DNA of 64,000 nucleotides, from NCBI RefSeq assembly GCF_005239225.2, contig NC_133300.1:13979875-14043874 (forward strand), written 5' to 3'. Shown here piece after piece: positions 34,979 to 47,732 of the stretch. Within the stretch, counting starts at the first letter, position 1. Each line of letters starts with the position of its first letter. Both the position numbers and the translations under genes were made by a program. Origin of the DNA: Populus alba. Lineage: Eukaryota; Streptophyta; Magnoliopsida; Malpighiales; Salicaceae. The notes under the pieces are model-generated. The model was not told where the DNA came from and did not search any database. It saw only the letters and a list, made by a program, of their open reading frames with translations.

Positions 34979-37665
34979 ATGAGTAGCAGCAGCAGCAAAT
35001 CTCTCTCTCTCACAAACTTATCTCTCTTCACTCCTCTGCACCTCTCCTTCCTGTTCCTCCATCTCACCATCCTTGTAACCGGGGATCCACCACCACCTTA
35101 CGTCCCCCTCGATAGCATAGCGCTCGATTGTGGTTCATCCGACGATAGTGTTGGAATCGATAGAAACTGGACTGCAGACATCAACTCAAAAGTGGCCATT
35201 CTAGATCAAGGCAGCCCCTCAACAAATCTCAAAGCAAATGAAGCCTCCACTAGCTCTGTACCTTATTATACTGCTCGCGTCTCTCTCTCCAATTCACCTA
35301 CACGTTTCGTGTCAATACAACGGGACCTAAGTTTGTTCGCCTCTATTTCAATCCAGCTTCCTACACTGGTCTCAACAGGTCTAAAGCATCTTTTTCTGTC
35401 ACATCCGGTCGCTATACCTTTCTTAGCAACTTCAGTGGCTTCCATTACACTGACCCTCGTGGTGAACGAGGTTACGCCAGAGAATTCATCTTAAGTGTTG
35501 TAGATGAGCAGAAAAATCTGAGCATAACGTTCACGCCAAGCCCTCATGTAGCTTATGCATATGCTTTCATCAACGGGATTGAAATCGTATCCATGCCCAC
35601 CAATCTTTATTACACTGCAGGAGATGACCCAGGGATGTATGGTTTTGAGCAGCAGGCCTATCTTCCCCTTCAAAATGACACTGCTTTAGAGATCATGTAC
35701 CGAGTAAATGTGGTTGGGGCAGAGATCACACCGCCCAACGACAATGGCATGTTTCGAAGTTGGTTACGCGATGTCGATTACTTGACGGATGCTCGACCAA
35801 GCGCTTTTGAATATAATGGCACTATTCAACTTCAGTATAATAACCACACTCGCTATGCTGCACCTGACGTCCTCTATCGAACTGCTAGGACCATGGGGAA
35901 CGATTCTACTGTAAATGAGAAATACAATATGACTTGGGAGTTTCCGGTCCACTCCACATTCACCTATCTTGTTAGGCTTCATTTCTGTCAGTTTATGCCG
36001 ATTCTATTGCAAAAAGACGATATGATCTTTCAAATATATATCGCTAATCAAACGGCAGAGCGTAACGCAGATATAATATCTTGGGCTGATGGATATGGGG
36101 TTCCCATATACAAAGATTACGTGGTGATGATGGATGCCAGAGGAAACGAAGGGATACAGAATTTGTCGATTGCATTGCACCCTATTGAGTCTGCTAAAGC
36201 CTTTGATGCAATGTTGAATGGAGCTGAAATCTTCAAATTGAGCAAATCAGACAATCTTGCCGGACCAAATCCTGACGCGTTTCCGGACAGCCCCACTAGT
36301 AATACTCCTAGCGCGACCTCAACAAAGCCAAAGCATAGTCAAAGAAGAACAGTCGCCATTATTGGTGCTGCTGTTTCGGGCATTGTTGTCGTCTCAGTTC
36401 TATTTCTCTTGATTTTCCGGAGAAGAGTCCGAAAATTCAAGGACTTGGTTTCTGGTGATGCAGCTTCAAACATAAGCCCTCTTGTTTCCTCTTCAAGAAA
36501 GTCAACAAAGACCCATAGGCCATCTCTCCCTTCTGATCTATGCTACCGTTTCTCGCTAGTTGAGATCATAGCAGCTACAAACAACTTCCACGATTCCTTC
36601 ATTATTGGTGTTGGTGGCTTTGGTAACGTGTACAAAGGATTATTTGATGGTGGAGTCAATCGTGCTGCGATCAAGCGATTGAATCCAAGTTCGCGGCAGG
36701 GTGCAACCGAGTTCAGGACAGAGATTGAGATGCTCTCCCAGCTTAGATTCCGCCATTTGGTTTCTCTAATTGGTTACTGTAATGATAATAATGAGATGAT
36801 CCTGGTGTATGATTATATGGCTCGGGGGACCCTTCGTGATCATCTCAACAGAACTGATAATCCTCCACTTTCATGGACTCAGCGCCTAGAGATTTGCATC
36901 GGTGCTGCCCGTGGGTTGGGTTACCTTCACACAGGTGCCAAGCACACTGTCATTCATCGTGATGTGAAGACAACAAATATCTTGCTGGATGAGAAATGGG
37001 TGGCCAAAGTTTCGGATTTCGGATTGTCCAAAACTACGAGCACATCGAAGGGCCACGTGAGCACCGTTGTGAAAGGTAGCATAGGGTACTTGGATCCCGA
37101 ATATTGTCAACGCCAGCAATTGACAGAAAAATCTGATGTCTATTCATTTGGGGTTGTGTTGTTCGAGGTATTGTGTGCTAGACCAGCAATAAACCGATCA
37201 GCAGTGCCAGCAAGTCTAGCAGAGTTGGCTAGACAAAGCCACAGCAACGGAACGATTAATGAAATCATTGATCCGTATCTGGATGGAAAGATCTCACCAG
37301 ATTGTCTGAAAAACTTTGTTGATGTTGCAGTGAGATGCTTGCTCCCGAATGGAATCGAAAGGCCATCGATGACCGATGTGGTTTGGGGCCTTGAGTTTGC
37401 ATTGCAATTGCAAGAGAGCGCGGAAGACAGTGTCATAGGAGCTCAAACTGAGAAAGAAGTTGACATGAAGACTCCTCTGAAAGGCTCCTCAATCGATGAC
37501 AGCAGTAATTTGTTTAGTACTGGTAGTGAACTAGTTGTGAATTCCCGCATTTTGGAAATGGCAACAACAAGCAGCAGCGACGAACAGAGTTTTCTAAGCA
37601 ACGAGTCGGAGAAAATGATGTCTGGTGCTGTGTTCTCCGAGATCATGAACCCAAAGGGGCGATGA
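34979..37665 (+). CDS. FERONIA-like CrRLK1L receptor kinase, copy 2, frameshifted in ectodomain
   Basis: Intronless, starting at ATG 34979 with the same Ser repeat and signal peptide as copy 1. At 35289-35290 copy 2 has CC where copy 1 has CCC (11733-11735); this one-base loss moves the frame and gives a stop at 35494 after 171 residues. The correct frame resumes and stays open to 37665. Allowing for that base, the gene would encode about 895 residues, the length of Arabidopsis FERONIA. Seen in order: malectin-like domain, membrane span, glycine loop GVGGFGNVYKG, catalytic HRDVKTTN, DFGLSK, and a full C-lobe with ERPSMTDVVWGLEFALQLQ, ending AVFSEIMNPKGR. Unlike copy 1 it keeps the conserved Trp in PPLSWTQRLEIC and the whole kinase tail. 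The break may be a pseudogene mutation or a sequence error in a CT-rich run. The 3' flank matches copy 1 to 37748, where a dispersed repeat starts. Confidence 0.9.
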
Positions 37666-37747
37666 GAAGCAAGCTAGTTAGCATGTTAAGTTAGTATAGG
37701 CCTCAAGACAAAGGTTTCTAGCTGAAATACCTATCGATGCATATATA

Positions 37748-38562
37748 TCGAAGAAACTCGAAAAATAAAATTAAAAAATAATAAAACTCGAAAAATAAAA
37801 TTAAAAAATAGAAACGTCGAAGAAAAAACACGAGTCAACCTGGGTTCACCCAAATACCCGCTGACCTTTATATAATATCAAAATGAAAAAATAATTTAAA
37901 AAAACACTTAAAAAAGGACCGAAGTTAAATCAATAAATAAAATGCCAAGAAACCAATTAAGTCCACTCGAGTTAACTTAACAAACTCGTGACTCGGGTCA
38001 ACCACATATAAAGAAAAATGGAAAAATCACTAAGATCATAGCCCAACAATCTAATGCCAAAGAATTAAAATGAAATCATTAAAAAAAAACAAATGTAAAA
38101 AAAAAATTAAGTCAGCCGAGGTTCACTTGACTAACTCGCAACCCGCAAACCGCAAAATGTGATCGGGATAAAAAAATAAAGACCCAAGTAAAATAAAAGG
38201 AATATAAAAAAAAACCGAAGTCAACTCGGGTTAACTTGACAAACCCGTGACCCAAGATAACCCTATAGAAAGAAAAATAAAATAAAAATCATAAAGCTCA
38301 AGGTCTAATAATATAATTTCAAATGATGAAAAAGAATAAAAAAAAACCATAAAAAGTCTAAGAACTATGCTATGAGATCGAGAGAAACCCACATAAAGGA
38401 ATGTGGAAAATACCACGAAGCTTAATACTTAATAACTTAATGTCAAAGGATAACATAAAATAAATAAATAAGAAAAAAACTCGAATAAACCTGGGTTCAC
38501 CTAGCAAACCTATGACCTAGGATAAGATACCAAGATAAGTCCATAAAAAAAATAAAATGAAA
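37748..38562. repeat. Dispersed GTCAAC/GTTAAC repeat, left part (interrupted)
   Basis: It begins where the receptor 3' flank ends. It contains GAGTCAACCTGGGTTCACC, CTCGGGTTAACTTGACAAAC and AACCCACATAAAGGAATGTG, as at 16900-17240 and 21460-21850. The repeat is cut at 38567 by a solo LTR and resumes at 51705; uninterrupted versions are at 17290 and 21900. Confidence 0.75.
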
Positions 38563-39249
38563 ACAACTGTTGTTACTCAATTTTGGACCCCACATGCTAG
38601 AGACGACATTGTTAGTTTTCTAAATCAGATCAGGAAATCCTTTTGACTAACCAGGTTGCTGCTAGATTCTGTTCTCTAAAACAATTTTATCTCACTTTCA
38701 AACCTTCATCAAAGTTGCAGTCTTGGACGCGTAGATGAATTTGAGCTTTTGAATCTCTTAATTTCGATATCAAAAGCTCAAGATATTCTTGTTTGAAATC
38801 TAGCGTGAATGCATAGAATCCAGCTGCGAGAAGGTTTCTAGACAAGTTTGGTTGCAATTCTGTTATTCAAAACAATTTTATCTCACTTCTAATCCTTCAT
38901 CAAATTTGTAGTCCTGGACGTGTAGATGAATTTGGGTATTTGAAATGTCTAATTTCGATACCAGAATCTCAAGATATTCCTGTTTGAATATCTAGCATGA
39001 AAATAGAGAATCCTGCCGTGAGAAGGATCCTGACCTGAGTTTGCCGGTTTGATTCGAGGGACTCGATTTAATGTTTCAAGAATTTATTGGTTTAATTAAA
39101 GACCAATTTTAAACTTTGGAAAGTAATTGGTTTCATTGAAGGAATTGAAAAAATAGAAACTGGATTAGAAAATGTCATAATAATGTTTGGCTAATATCAA
39201 GAAAGCAATATATCAAGGAGATAATTATTGAATCATATATAATTACTAT

Positions 39250-41209
39250 TGTCGCACGTCAAAACAATCCACGCGCGGCATCGGCTGACGATTTTTATCG
39301 TTGTTGTGTTTGCTTTGAATTCGTTCGTTGGAGTCGCCACCTAGTAATTCATTGAGGGCTACTAGGAAACCTGATGTACTGGTCTTGTCAGAGATCGCGG
39401 GTAAGGGACTGGTTGTGGTTAGAGAAGGTATTAGCACCCTTAACGCACCCTACCTAAGGTAAGCTGCTTTGTGTTCTGATGTGATTTGAAAATTTAAAAT
39501 ATTAATTAAATTCTAAGGCTTGAATAAATCAGTTATTAAATCCCCGAATATATGTAGAAACTTGTTCTTACATTTTCGTGGAAAATACAACTTGATTTTA
39601 TTTGTCCTTGAGATATTTAACCATATTTAAATTAACAATTAATTCCTTTTGTCCTTTTTTTATTTTTTATAATTCAATGACATAAACAAAAATACAAACA
39701 CACACATTCACTTTTCACTATTCTTGTTTCTTTTCTTTTCTTTTCTTTTCCTTGTTTTGCTTCCACATTTACAAAATATAAAGTACAAAAAAAACTACAA
39801 AAACTAAACAAATATTACATTAAACACATTAAAATTACAAAATTAACCCTAAAAAAATCTAGAAATCACTTTTGCACCTCCGGAACAGTGTCAGGCATAT
39901 TTCCGGAATGGCAAGACAGTAGCGGCGCGTCTGCTCCACGCGCCTCCGTCACTGGCGGCGCGTGGGCCGCCACTGGAAAACTCCAAAAGAAAAGCCGGCG
40001 ATCTGGACTGTTCTCTTCCCCTCTGCTCTTTCCTGCCGGCGGTGAGGACCACCGCCTCCTGCAACAAAAGAAAAATGCACAAATAGTTGATTTTAATTAT
40101 ATTTTCTCGGACCTGTTCAAATCCTTGTGTTCTCTTCGGTTTGCCATTTTTTTCAGGTGGTCGATTTGTTCTCAGTCTTCTTCTTCTGATCTGGTGGCTG
40201 TCGTGGAAGGAGCGCCGGAGGCCGGTCGGTGCAAAGGAGAGTTGGTGGCTGAGGAAGGGGACGACGTCTGTGGGTGCTGCTGTTGTCGGCCGCCGCTGGG
40301 TTCTTCGATGGGAGGAGGTTGATTGGTGGACGGTGCTGATGGTTGTGGGCGTCGCTGTGTCGGGCTGCTACTGGCGGTGAGCACGACGTTGAGAGGAGGA
40401 AAAAGGGGGAAGATGGAGAGGCGGTGGGGTTTGTTCCTGCTCATGGTCAGATGAAAAGAGTGAGGGGAAGCTGGATCGTGGCTGTTGTGAGGCCGATCAG
40501 AGGAAGAGAGGGAGTTGTGGTCGAGTTTGTGAGGGAGAGGGGGATGTGAGCGGGAGATAAGGAAATGGGGAAAATGGGGGAGCTGCTGGCTGAAGGAAGA
40601 AGAAACCAAAATCCAGGGGAGGGTGCCGCTGGCTGATTTCGGAGAAAGAAGAAAATTCCATTTGGGTGAGGGGCGGCTGCAGCGTTGGAAAAATGGGGAG
40701 CCGAAGTCTTAGCCGGCGGCTGAAGAGAAGAAATCCAAAACCAGAGAGGGGGGGGGGGCTCTTTGGGTTAGATAGGTTTAGGTTTTTTTTTGTGGTTTAG
40801 GGTTTTTTCTTTTGTATTTTTCTGAAGTTTCAAAATTGCCCCCCTATTGTGTAAGTTGAAAACCAGTATTTATAGGTAAAATGTTGCTAGGTTTTTCAAC
40901 TTGGTCCCTTAACTTCTTTCTTTTTATAAATTTGATTCTTTCTTAATTTTTTTGTATTTTTTAAAAACGAGCAATATCAATGTCGACTCAATGAGGAAAA
41001 TCAATGATTTTAAAAATGATGCGTGGAAAGTCGAACGCATTTGAAAATCTTTTGAAAATTTAAAATTCTTTTTTAGACGACGCTGAAAATGCTAAAAATG
41101 ACGAGAAATATATAAAAAAACATATTTTTTGGATTTTCATTGTTTTTTCTCTATTTTTGAATTTTTCTAAAAATTTATCAAAACATGGGTAAAAAATTGG
41201 GTAGCAACA
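39250..41209 (-). repeat. 3' LTR of the LARD-like element
   Basis: 1960 bases bounded on the + strand by TGTCGCACGTC and GGTAGCAACA. A GC-rich part (39890-40740) holds overlapping open frames on both strands, best explained as base composition of the leader. It is longer than its partner by a segment of about 95 bases near 40210-40310. Confidence 0.9.
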
Positions 41210-41223
41210 AATGCCCCCTCTTT
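41210..41223 (-). other. Polypurine tract of the LARD-like element
   Basis: Read on the - strand as AAAGAGGGGGCATT, directly before the 3' LTR start. Confidence 0.6.
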
Positions 41224-41389
41224 ACAATGCTTACGAAGCAAAAATCCTCAATGTTTTGCATAGTAAGCTTTGTAAGGAAAAACTTGTATTTCTGTCTGCT
41301 TAACTTGCTCAAAATCCACTTTATCTAAAAACCTTACTCTTTTTTTTCTTGTCTTTCTCTCTTTCTCTCTTTTTTTTTTTTCATTAACT

Positions 41390-41545
41390 TGAGATCCCAA
41401 GTGGCGACCTCCTTTAACCAAAACCAAAGAATGTGTGTAACTCGGTCAACCTGAAATCCCATATGGAGATTCCCTTTAACCAAAGCTACATGAGATCTTA
41501 TCTGGCGACCTCATTTAACCAAAACAAAAGAATGTGTAAAAAACG
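41390..41545 (-). repeat. Tandem array C' of the LARD-like element (about 1.5 units)
   Basis: Reverse complement of array C in element 1: GGCGACCTC, TTTAACCAAA and CGGTCAACCTGAAATCCC recur. Far shorter than in element 1. Confidence 0.7.
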
Positions 41546-42480
41546 GTCTCATTGTAATGGGTGACCTACCCATGTGGAAAGAATATGAAAAGTGGTCTCG
41601 TTGTGATGGGTGACCTACCCAAAATGGAAAGAATGTGAAGTGCGGTCTCATTGTAATGGGTGACCTACCCATATGGAAAAGATGGTCTCATTATGACGGG
41701 TGACCTACCCAAGTGGAAAAGGGGAAGAGTGGTCTCATTCTTATGGGTGACCTACCCAGGGGGAAGAATGGTCTCATTATAATAGGTGACCTACCCAGGT
41801 AAAAAAAAGATGGAGAATGGTCTCATTCTAATGGGTGACCTACCCAGAGAAAAAAATGGTCTCATTGTGATGGGTGACCTACCCAAGTGGAGAAGAGGAA
41901 GAGTGGTCTCATTCTTATGGGTAACCTACCCAGGGAAAAGAATGGTCTCATTGTAATGAGTGACCTACCCTAGTAAAAACATAGAGAATGGTCTCATTCT
42001 TATGGGTGACCTACCCAGGGGAAAGAATGGTCTCATTGTAATGGGTGACCTACCCAAGTAAAAAATGATGGTCTCATTATGATGGGTGACCAACCCAAGT
42101 AGAAAAGAGGAAGAGTGGTCTCATTCTTATGGGTGACCTACCCAGGGGAAAGAATGGTCTCATTGTAATGGGTGACCTACCCAAGTAAAAAATATGGAGA
42201 AGTGGTCGCGTTGTTATGGGTGACCTACCTAGAAAAAATGTTGGTCTCATTGTAATGGGTGACCTACCCAGGTGGAAAAATGGGAAAAACGGTCTTATTA
42301 TAATGGGTGACCTACCCAGATGGAAAGAATGTGAAATGCGGTTTCATTGTAATGGGTGACCTACCTAGATGGAAAAAATGTGAAAAACTGCGGTCTCATT
42401 GTAATGGGTGACCTACCTAGATGGAAAAAATATGAAGTGTGGTCTCATTGTAAATGGGTGACCAACCCAAGTGGAAGATG
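41545..42480 (-). repeat. Tandem array B' of the LARD-like element (about 21 units)
   Basis: I count 21 units with GGTCTCATT followed by ATGGGTGACCTACCC or close variants, spaced by about 10-25 A/G-rich bases. Three or four unit subtypes (GTA, CTT, ATG after CATT) alternate, suggesting that groups of units were duplicated together. Array B in element 1 has about 12. Confidence 0.9.
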
Positions 42481-45400
42481 TGATATGAAAAGTGTGAAAA
42501 ATAAGACTTACCTGGCGAAATCCTGAGGGGATGACAGAAGAAGGGCTGGAAAACTTGGTGCTTCTTGATAATTCCCGATCATAGGGTTTGAAAACTCGGT
42601 GTTTCCGGACTGCAAGGGTTGAAAACTCGAGGCTTCCCGATTGCAAGGTTGATCTTTTCATTTCTTTGGGATTTTCCTAATGGTAAGGTTCATCCCATCT
42701 TCTTTTTATTCCATGATCAAAATTGATTCTTTATTATTATCACCACAATGCTTCCTTCTTTTTCCACCATCTTGCTGAACCTCATTAAGGTTTTTCCTAT
42801 AACAATTCAAAAATATGTGCAAATGGTTAGATGATATGTATGCATCCTTACCTGATTTGAAATATAGGTCCCCCCCTCTTTGATGCTCCATCGTCATAGG
42901 GTGCCCTTGTTTGCATTCCAAAGCATTCTTTGTTCTTCCCATGCAGTGGCTTATTCATATGATAATCATCACTCAACTGTAAGTGCAGTGCCCATCTTAG
43001 GCGGTCTTCGACAATTACTGCTCGCATCCTTCATCAAGCTTGACCCTGCCCCCAAGTGTGGTGCTGCTTGATTCATTATGACGGATTTTCTCTCTTGGAT
43101 TCTTCTGAGAATTATCCTTTGATTGATTGTGTGCATCATGCCAACACCCCATCAAGATTGTTAATCGGTCATGAACTTGCCTTCGACTGAAACACCATTC
43201 AAGTATATGTATTCATCCATAATCATGGAACTGCCACGTCATTCCGACATGCATGTCATACTTTGCAGGGAAAGGCTCATCGTTGTAAGCTCAATGTTTT
43301 CCTCAAAAAGTTCTTCTCACCCATCTAATCAGATCTTGAAAAGAAATGTATTGGCATCATCAATGATCCATTTTATCACCCATATTCATGAGGTGAAGTG
43401 TGCATTTGAGCTTCAAAACAAATGGTCCCACACTCAGTCTTGGTGGGTGCATCCTTCCAGCATTCATGCACATACAACTATGTGATAACATCGATCAAAA
43501 GTCATAACCATGTTTAAGATGATAAACCAAGATGAAGATATGAAAATATCCTTCTAGTGCAGCGTTGCTCATTAATTGCTGCTGAAGTGCACTAGATCAT
43601 GGATTGTCTTTGAACAACATTGCCCCCAATATGATCTGAAGGTTCGTTCATCAGTTTATACTCAAAAAGGTTTTTCTTTGTCATTGTCGAATGCTAAACG
43701 TAACTTTCTTGTACTTTGATGACTCATCATCTGATTCTTTCTTTGCCCCAAGCTGATCAGAATGTTGTTTGTTTTTCTTCTAAGGGTCCACTGTATTGCC
43801 CCTAGGTGGTCAACATTTCAAGGAGTGTCGGGAAATTGATGTCATTTTTGTAAGGATTTTGCAAACTCAATTGATGTTCTTGTTTGAAAATCTTTCTTGT
43901 TCTGGAATCAAATCTCATATTTCAAAGATCATGTTTATTCAAAGTCTAGTTGTTGAGATGAAATAAGAGAGATATCAGTTTTTGAAAAGTATTTTTGAAA
44001 CTCAAGCTTCTTTGGTCAAAGACCCAACACACGTCATTCAACGTAGTCCTTCGATTGTCTTGTATTTGGAAAATAGAAATCGACCCGTTGTAAGATTAAA
44101 ACGGTCTTTCCCATGGTTCTTTGTGTCCACTTTAAACTCTGATTTTAGGTATATCTTTTGATGGTCTGCGATGAGGTGACCTTCTATGAATTTGAAGGAA
44201 AACAACAGGCTCAAGTCAAAACTTGAGGATTCATCAAGGAAAACTGTTTTGTTTTTTAGCAATAATTTTATCAACATGCATAATGACCAGTAGCTTAATT
44301 CATGAAGCCACGACTCTTATGGAAAAACTCTTCAAGTTTTGAGATCGCCATTTTTCGGTTCAGATTGCTTACTTGATCAAAAAGGGCTTTTAAAAGCACG
44401 TAATGTAGGCTATGGTTCATGGCTATAAAAGAAAGGAATTTCATAGGCTCAAAAGGTGTTTGAGGGTTTCAACGACCTAGGACCAACATTAACTATTCAT
44501 CGATTCTCTTTCTCTCGTTGTCATTGTAGAGAAAGTGACATATAACCTTGTTAATCTCAAATATCAGAATTCTCTTAACATAGGTCATAATGAAAATCCA
44601 ACTTTTTCTTTGATGAATAACTAATATAATTTTAAAGACATTAGAGGCTCTATCTGAGACACAACATCGATTTTTCTAGTGTTGACTTTTGGCATTTGTT
44701 GTCTTTTCTCAATTGAAAACTGTCTTGCCTCTGTTAGAATTGATAGGCATTCTCCTTCCTTTATCTTTAACTTGTCTTAAGTGAAGGCAATTTCAACTTA
44801 TAGCCTTCCTCAAAATTTTCTTATATGCCCCTAGTCTATGTGTTTTCTTTTAGCCCTCTTTCAGTCATTGGACTTTTATTCTAAGCCTTCCCCTTTATCC
44901 ATTAATTATATCAATGTCTTCAAAATATCTCTCATTTTCCCCCAGTGTGGGGTGTGATCCTAGTCAGGGTTTTAATAAAAAAAAAAAATTCTATCCAGCT
45001 CAAAATGGGACAACAAGGGATATAATTTTTAGAAAGTGAAGGGATATCAAAGATGACCTTTTCTCATTTCAAGCAAGGTTGGTTAGAACCGATAAATTTT
45101 GACCCTATCTAGTGTAATGATTTGGACTTGTAAGAGTCAATGATTCACGGGTCCATAGCTACCGAAACCACTACATGTCATTATGCATACTGTTAAAACT
45201 TAGCTATATGATGTGTGGTTCAGTTTCAGGAGGTATGAGTTCAAAATTGTTTAGTCACCTCATGTCATTTTCAAGCATCGAGTCATTCCTGTAATCAAAA
45301 CACTTTTAATCTTCCAGATTGATTAACCTTTATTGCATGTTGGAGTTTGATCAAAATATTTTGTCAGAATAAAATGTTAAACATCTGTTGATTTCAAAAG

Positions 45401-47700
45401 AACAAAGAGACAAAAGCAAAACATGTTTCGGTAAAGGATGAGACGTGATCCCAAAACAAAATGCAGAATTCCATAACAATATGATTGACATTTTTCATCA
45501 CCATTCTTGAATCAACTTTTCTGGCAATATTTGTTTTTTGCCAAGCACTTTCGATCAACATGTCATTTTGAAGATGTTCGGAGGACAATATAGCCAATGA
45601 CACCCTCCTTCACCGACTCCACTTGTCTCTTGCTCACCAACTTTCAGACTCAATTCTTGCAATTCTTGAAACTGTTCACTTGAAATGGTTGAGGACCCTA
45701 CCATGACATCACATCTCTTATCTGGATTATACCACCTAGAAATTGGTGGTTGCATGGGATTTGTTGGAGTCAAGCAAAATTCTGGAATCTGGCAGATGCT
45801 GGTCGACAAACTTAAGTGGCAGAGGAATGTCCATCTTAGCAAAGACATTTGAGCAATTGATGCTACCGTGAGACCTGGCTATACCACATAATTAAGGTTT
45901 CACACCGTCAAAGTCATCTCTTGATTCACCTCTCATCATTGTTCTGGAATCCATGGCAGATCCTTCAATCTTTCCTCTCTTCATAGCTTGTTCAATTCTT
46001 CGGCAAATCCTCACAACATCATTTCAATCTTCCAATGTTGTTGTGGTTGGTTGATGATTGTTAGAAAACTTTCCAACAGCTTGATAATCTTGGCAACGCC
46101 TAGAAACTTGTAGTATCGCCACTACCGACGTGTGGAATCACATTGTCTCTATTAGAAGAGCACCTGATGAATCTAAAACTCCTTTGTCCCCTCTTCAATT
46201 TCTCACTGACAGTGCAGCAAACAAACACCTACAGAGGAAGTCCTGCTCTGTTGAAGTTTTAGTATTCTTCATGTTTTTCAGTCTAGGCATGTCTCTTCTC
46301 TCTACTTTTGCGTTTTAATACTGACACTGTTGGAGAAAAATCATAAATGATCTGAAACTATTGTATTCCTTCTTGGATTTCCCACTTACATATCTACAAA
46401 CAGATTCCTGCCGAGAGATCTCTGCTACGTTGAAGTTCGACGACTACTCATATTTTCAGACTAGGCCTGACTCCTCTGCCTACTACAATGTTTTGCTCGT
46501 GGCACTGTTGGGAAAAAGTTTCAAAGCATGTGTAATTAATACATCCCCTTTTTACATTTCCCACAAATAAATCCCTACAGAGAGAGTTCTACCATGTAGA
46601 AGTTCAGTGTTTAATCATGGTTTTTCAAACCAACATCTTGTGCTGCTGAACTGGAATTGAGCTCATAATTGGGGTAACTTCAAAGCAGACTAATGCACCA
46701 TGTACATGAGGCTAGTATTCGTTTGGTTCCATTAGATGATGTAGAGGCGATGAACACTTAACAGTGCAACTGGACAAGAATCAGAGTTGTCATTAGTTGA
46801 TGACTGAAGGCATTGTTGCTGTTGTTCATGACTGAAAAGGAGAGATACAACTTTAATTGGACGTGAACAAATAGTGTTCCCACTGAAGACTGTGCAGACA
46901 CTCTCTTTCCATTTAATGCTCAACACTTGTTCAAGCAAATCTGAGTCTAGCTGTTTCACCTTTGATGCTCCCAACCTTAATCTGATAATGAGCCTCTATC
47001 TGACTCCTTTGTTCACTTCCCTCATCTTTTCCAATCACGTGCAACACAGCTTGTACAGGGGACCTACCTTTCAACCCGGTACATACATGATAAATGTATG
47101 AACATGTAATCTATATGATGAACTCGTCCTTCGAGGGGTGACAATATGGTCGTAACTCTTGTATGATGGAACAAGAATCGTGATTTTTGCCCAAACTCTA
47201 CAATGAAAATTTTCAGAGTGATGACCATTATATCCCCGTAAGTCCTGAATTCAAGATATTTCATGAAGGGTTTGCTCATATGCAAAACAAATATTTATGG
47301 AGCATACATCCTAAAGGCAGGTTCTAATCTTTTTACGTGAGACAAAGGGCAAGTTTACTACTTGGTCTCTAAAAAGGGTCTCTTGTTGTCCCAGTGATTA
47401 CCCTCGTAAAGGCAATATAGGGGCTCAGTAGGTAATGGATTGGCACGTGTACCAATATTTACCAGTCTAAGCACTCAACAAAGAGTTGGGGTTTACACAA
47501 ACTTAAACCTTGACTCAAGTCATAAGGTAAGCTGCTAGTTCCCCACCTAACCTAAAGCTTGTGTGTGTTTTCAAAAATTAAAACTTGTGATGCATGAGAG
47601 AATTATATACAATGCATGAATAAAACACAAATAAAATAAAACAAAGCACACAAAAAAACTTAAACACATCAAAACACAAAGCTAGTCCGATAAAGTTGAA
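42481..47700 (-). other. Internal region of the LARD-like element, no coding capacity seen
   Basis: About 5.2 kb. Segments match element 1 in reverse, such as GGGGTGTGATCCTAG near 44950 against CTAGGATCACACCCC near 2284. Open frames are short, unrelated to gag or pol by eye and not conserved between the two elements. Confidence 0.6.
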
Positions 47701-47711
47701 AACAATACCTC

Positions 47712-47729
47712 TCCCCAGTGGAGTCGTCA
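47712..47729 (-). other. Primer binding site of the LARD-like element
   Basis: TGACGACTCCACTGGGGA on the - strand, three bases after the 5' LTR end; same placement as in element 1. Confidence 0.6.
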
Positions 47730-47732
47730 TTC

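Noticed and set aside
39888..40609. Overlapping open frames of 97-145 codons on both strands in a GC-rich stretch
   Set aside because: They lie wholly inside an LTR and recur with frameshifts in the other LTR (48348-49226). Frames open on several strands at once point to base composition.
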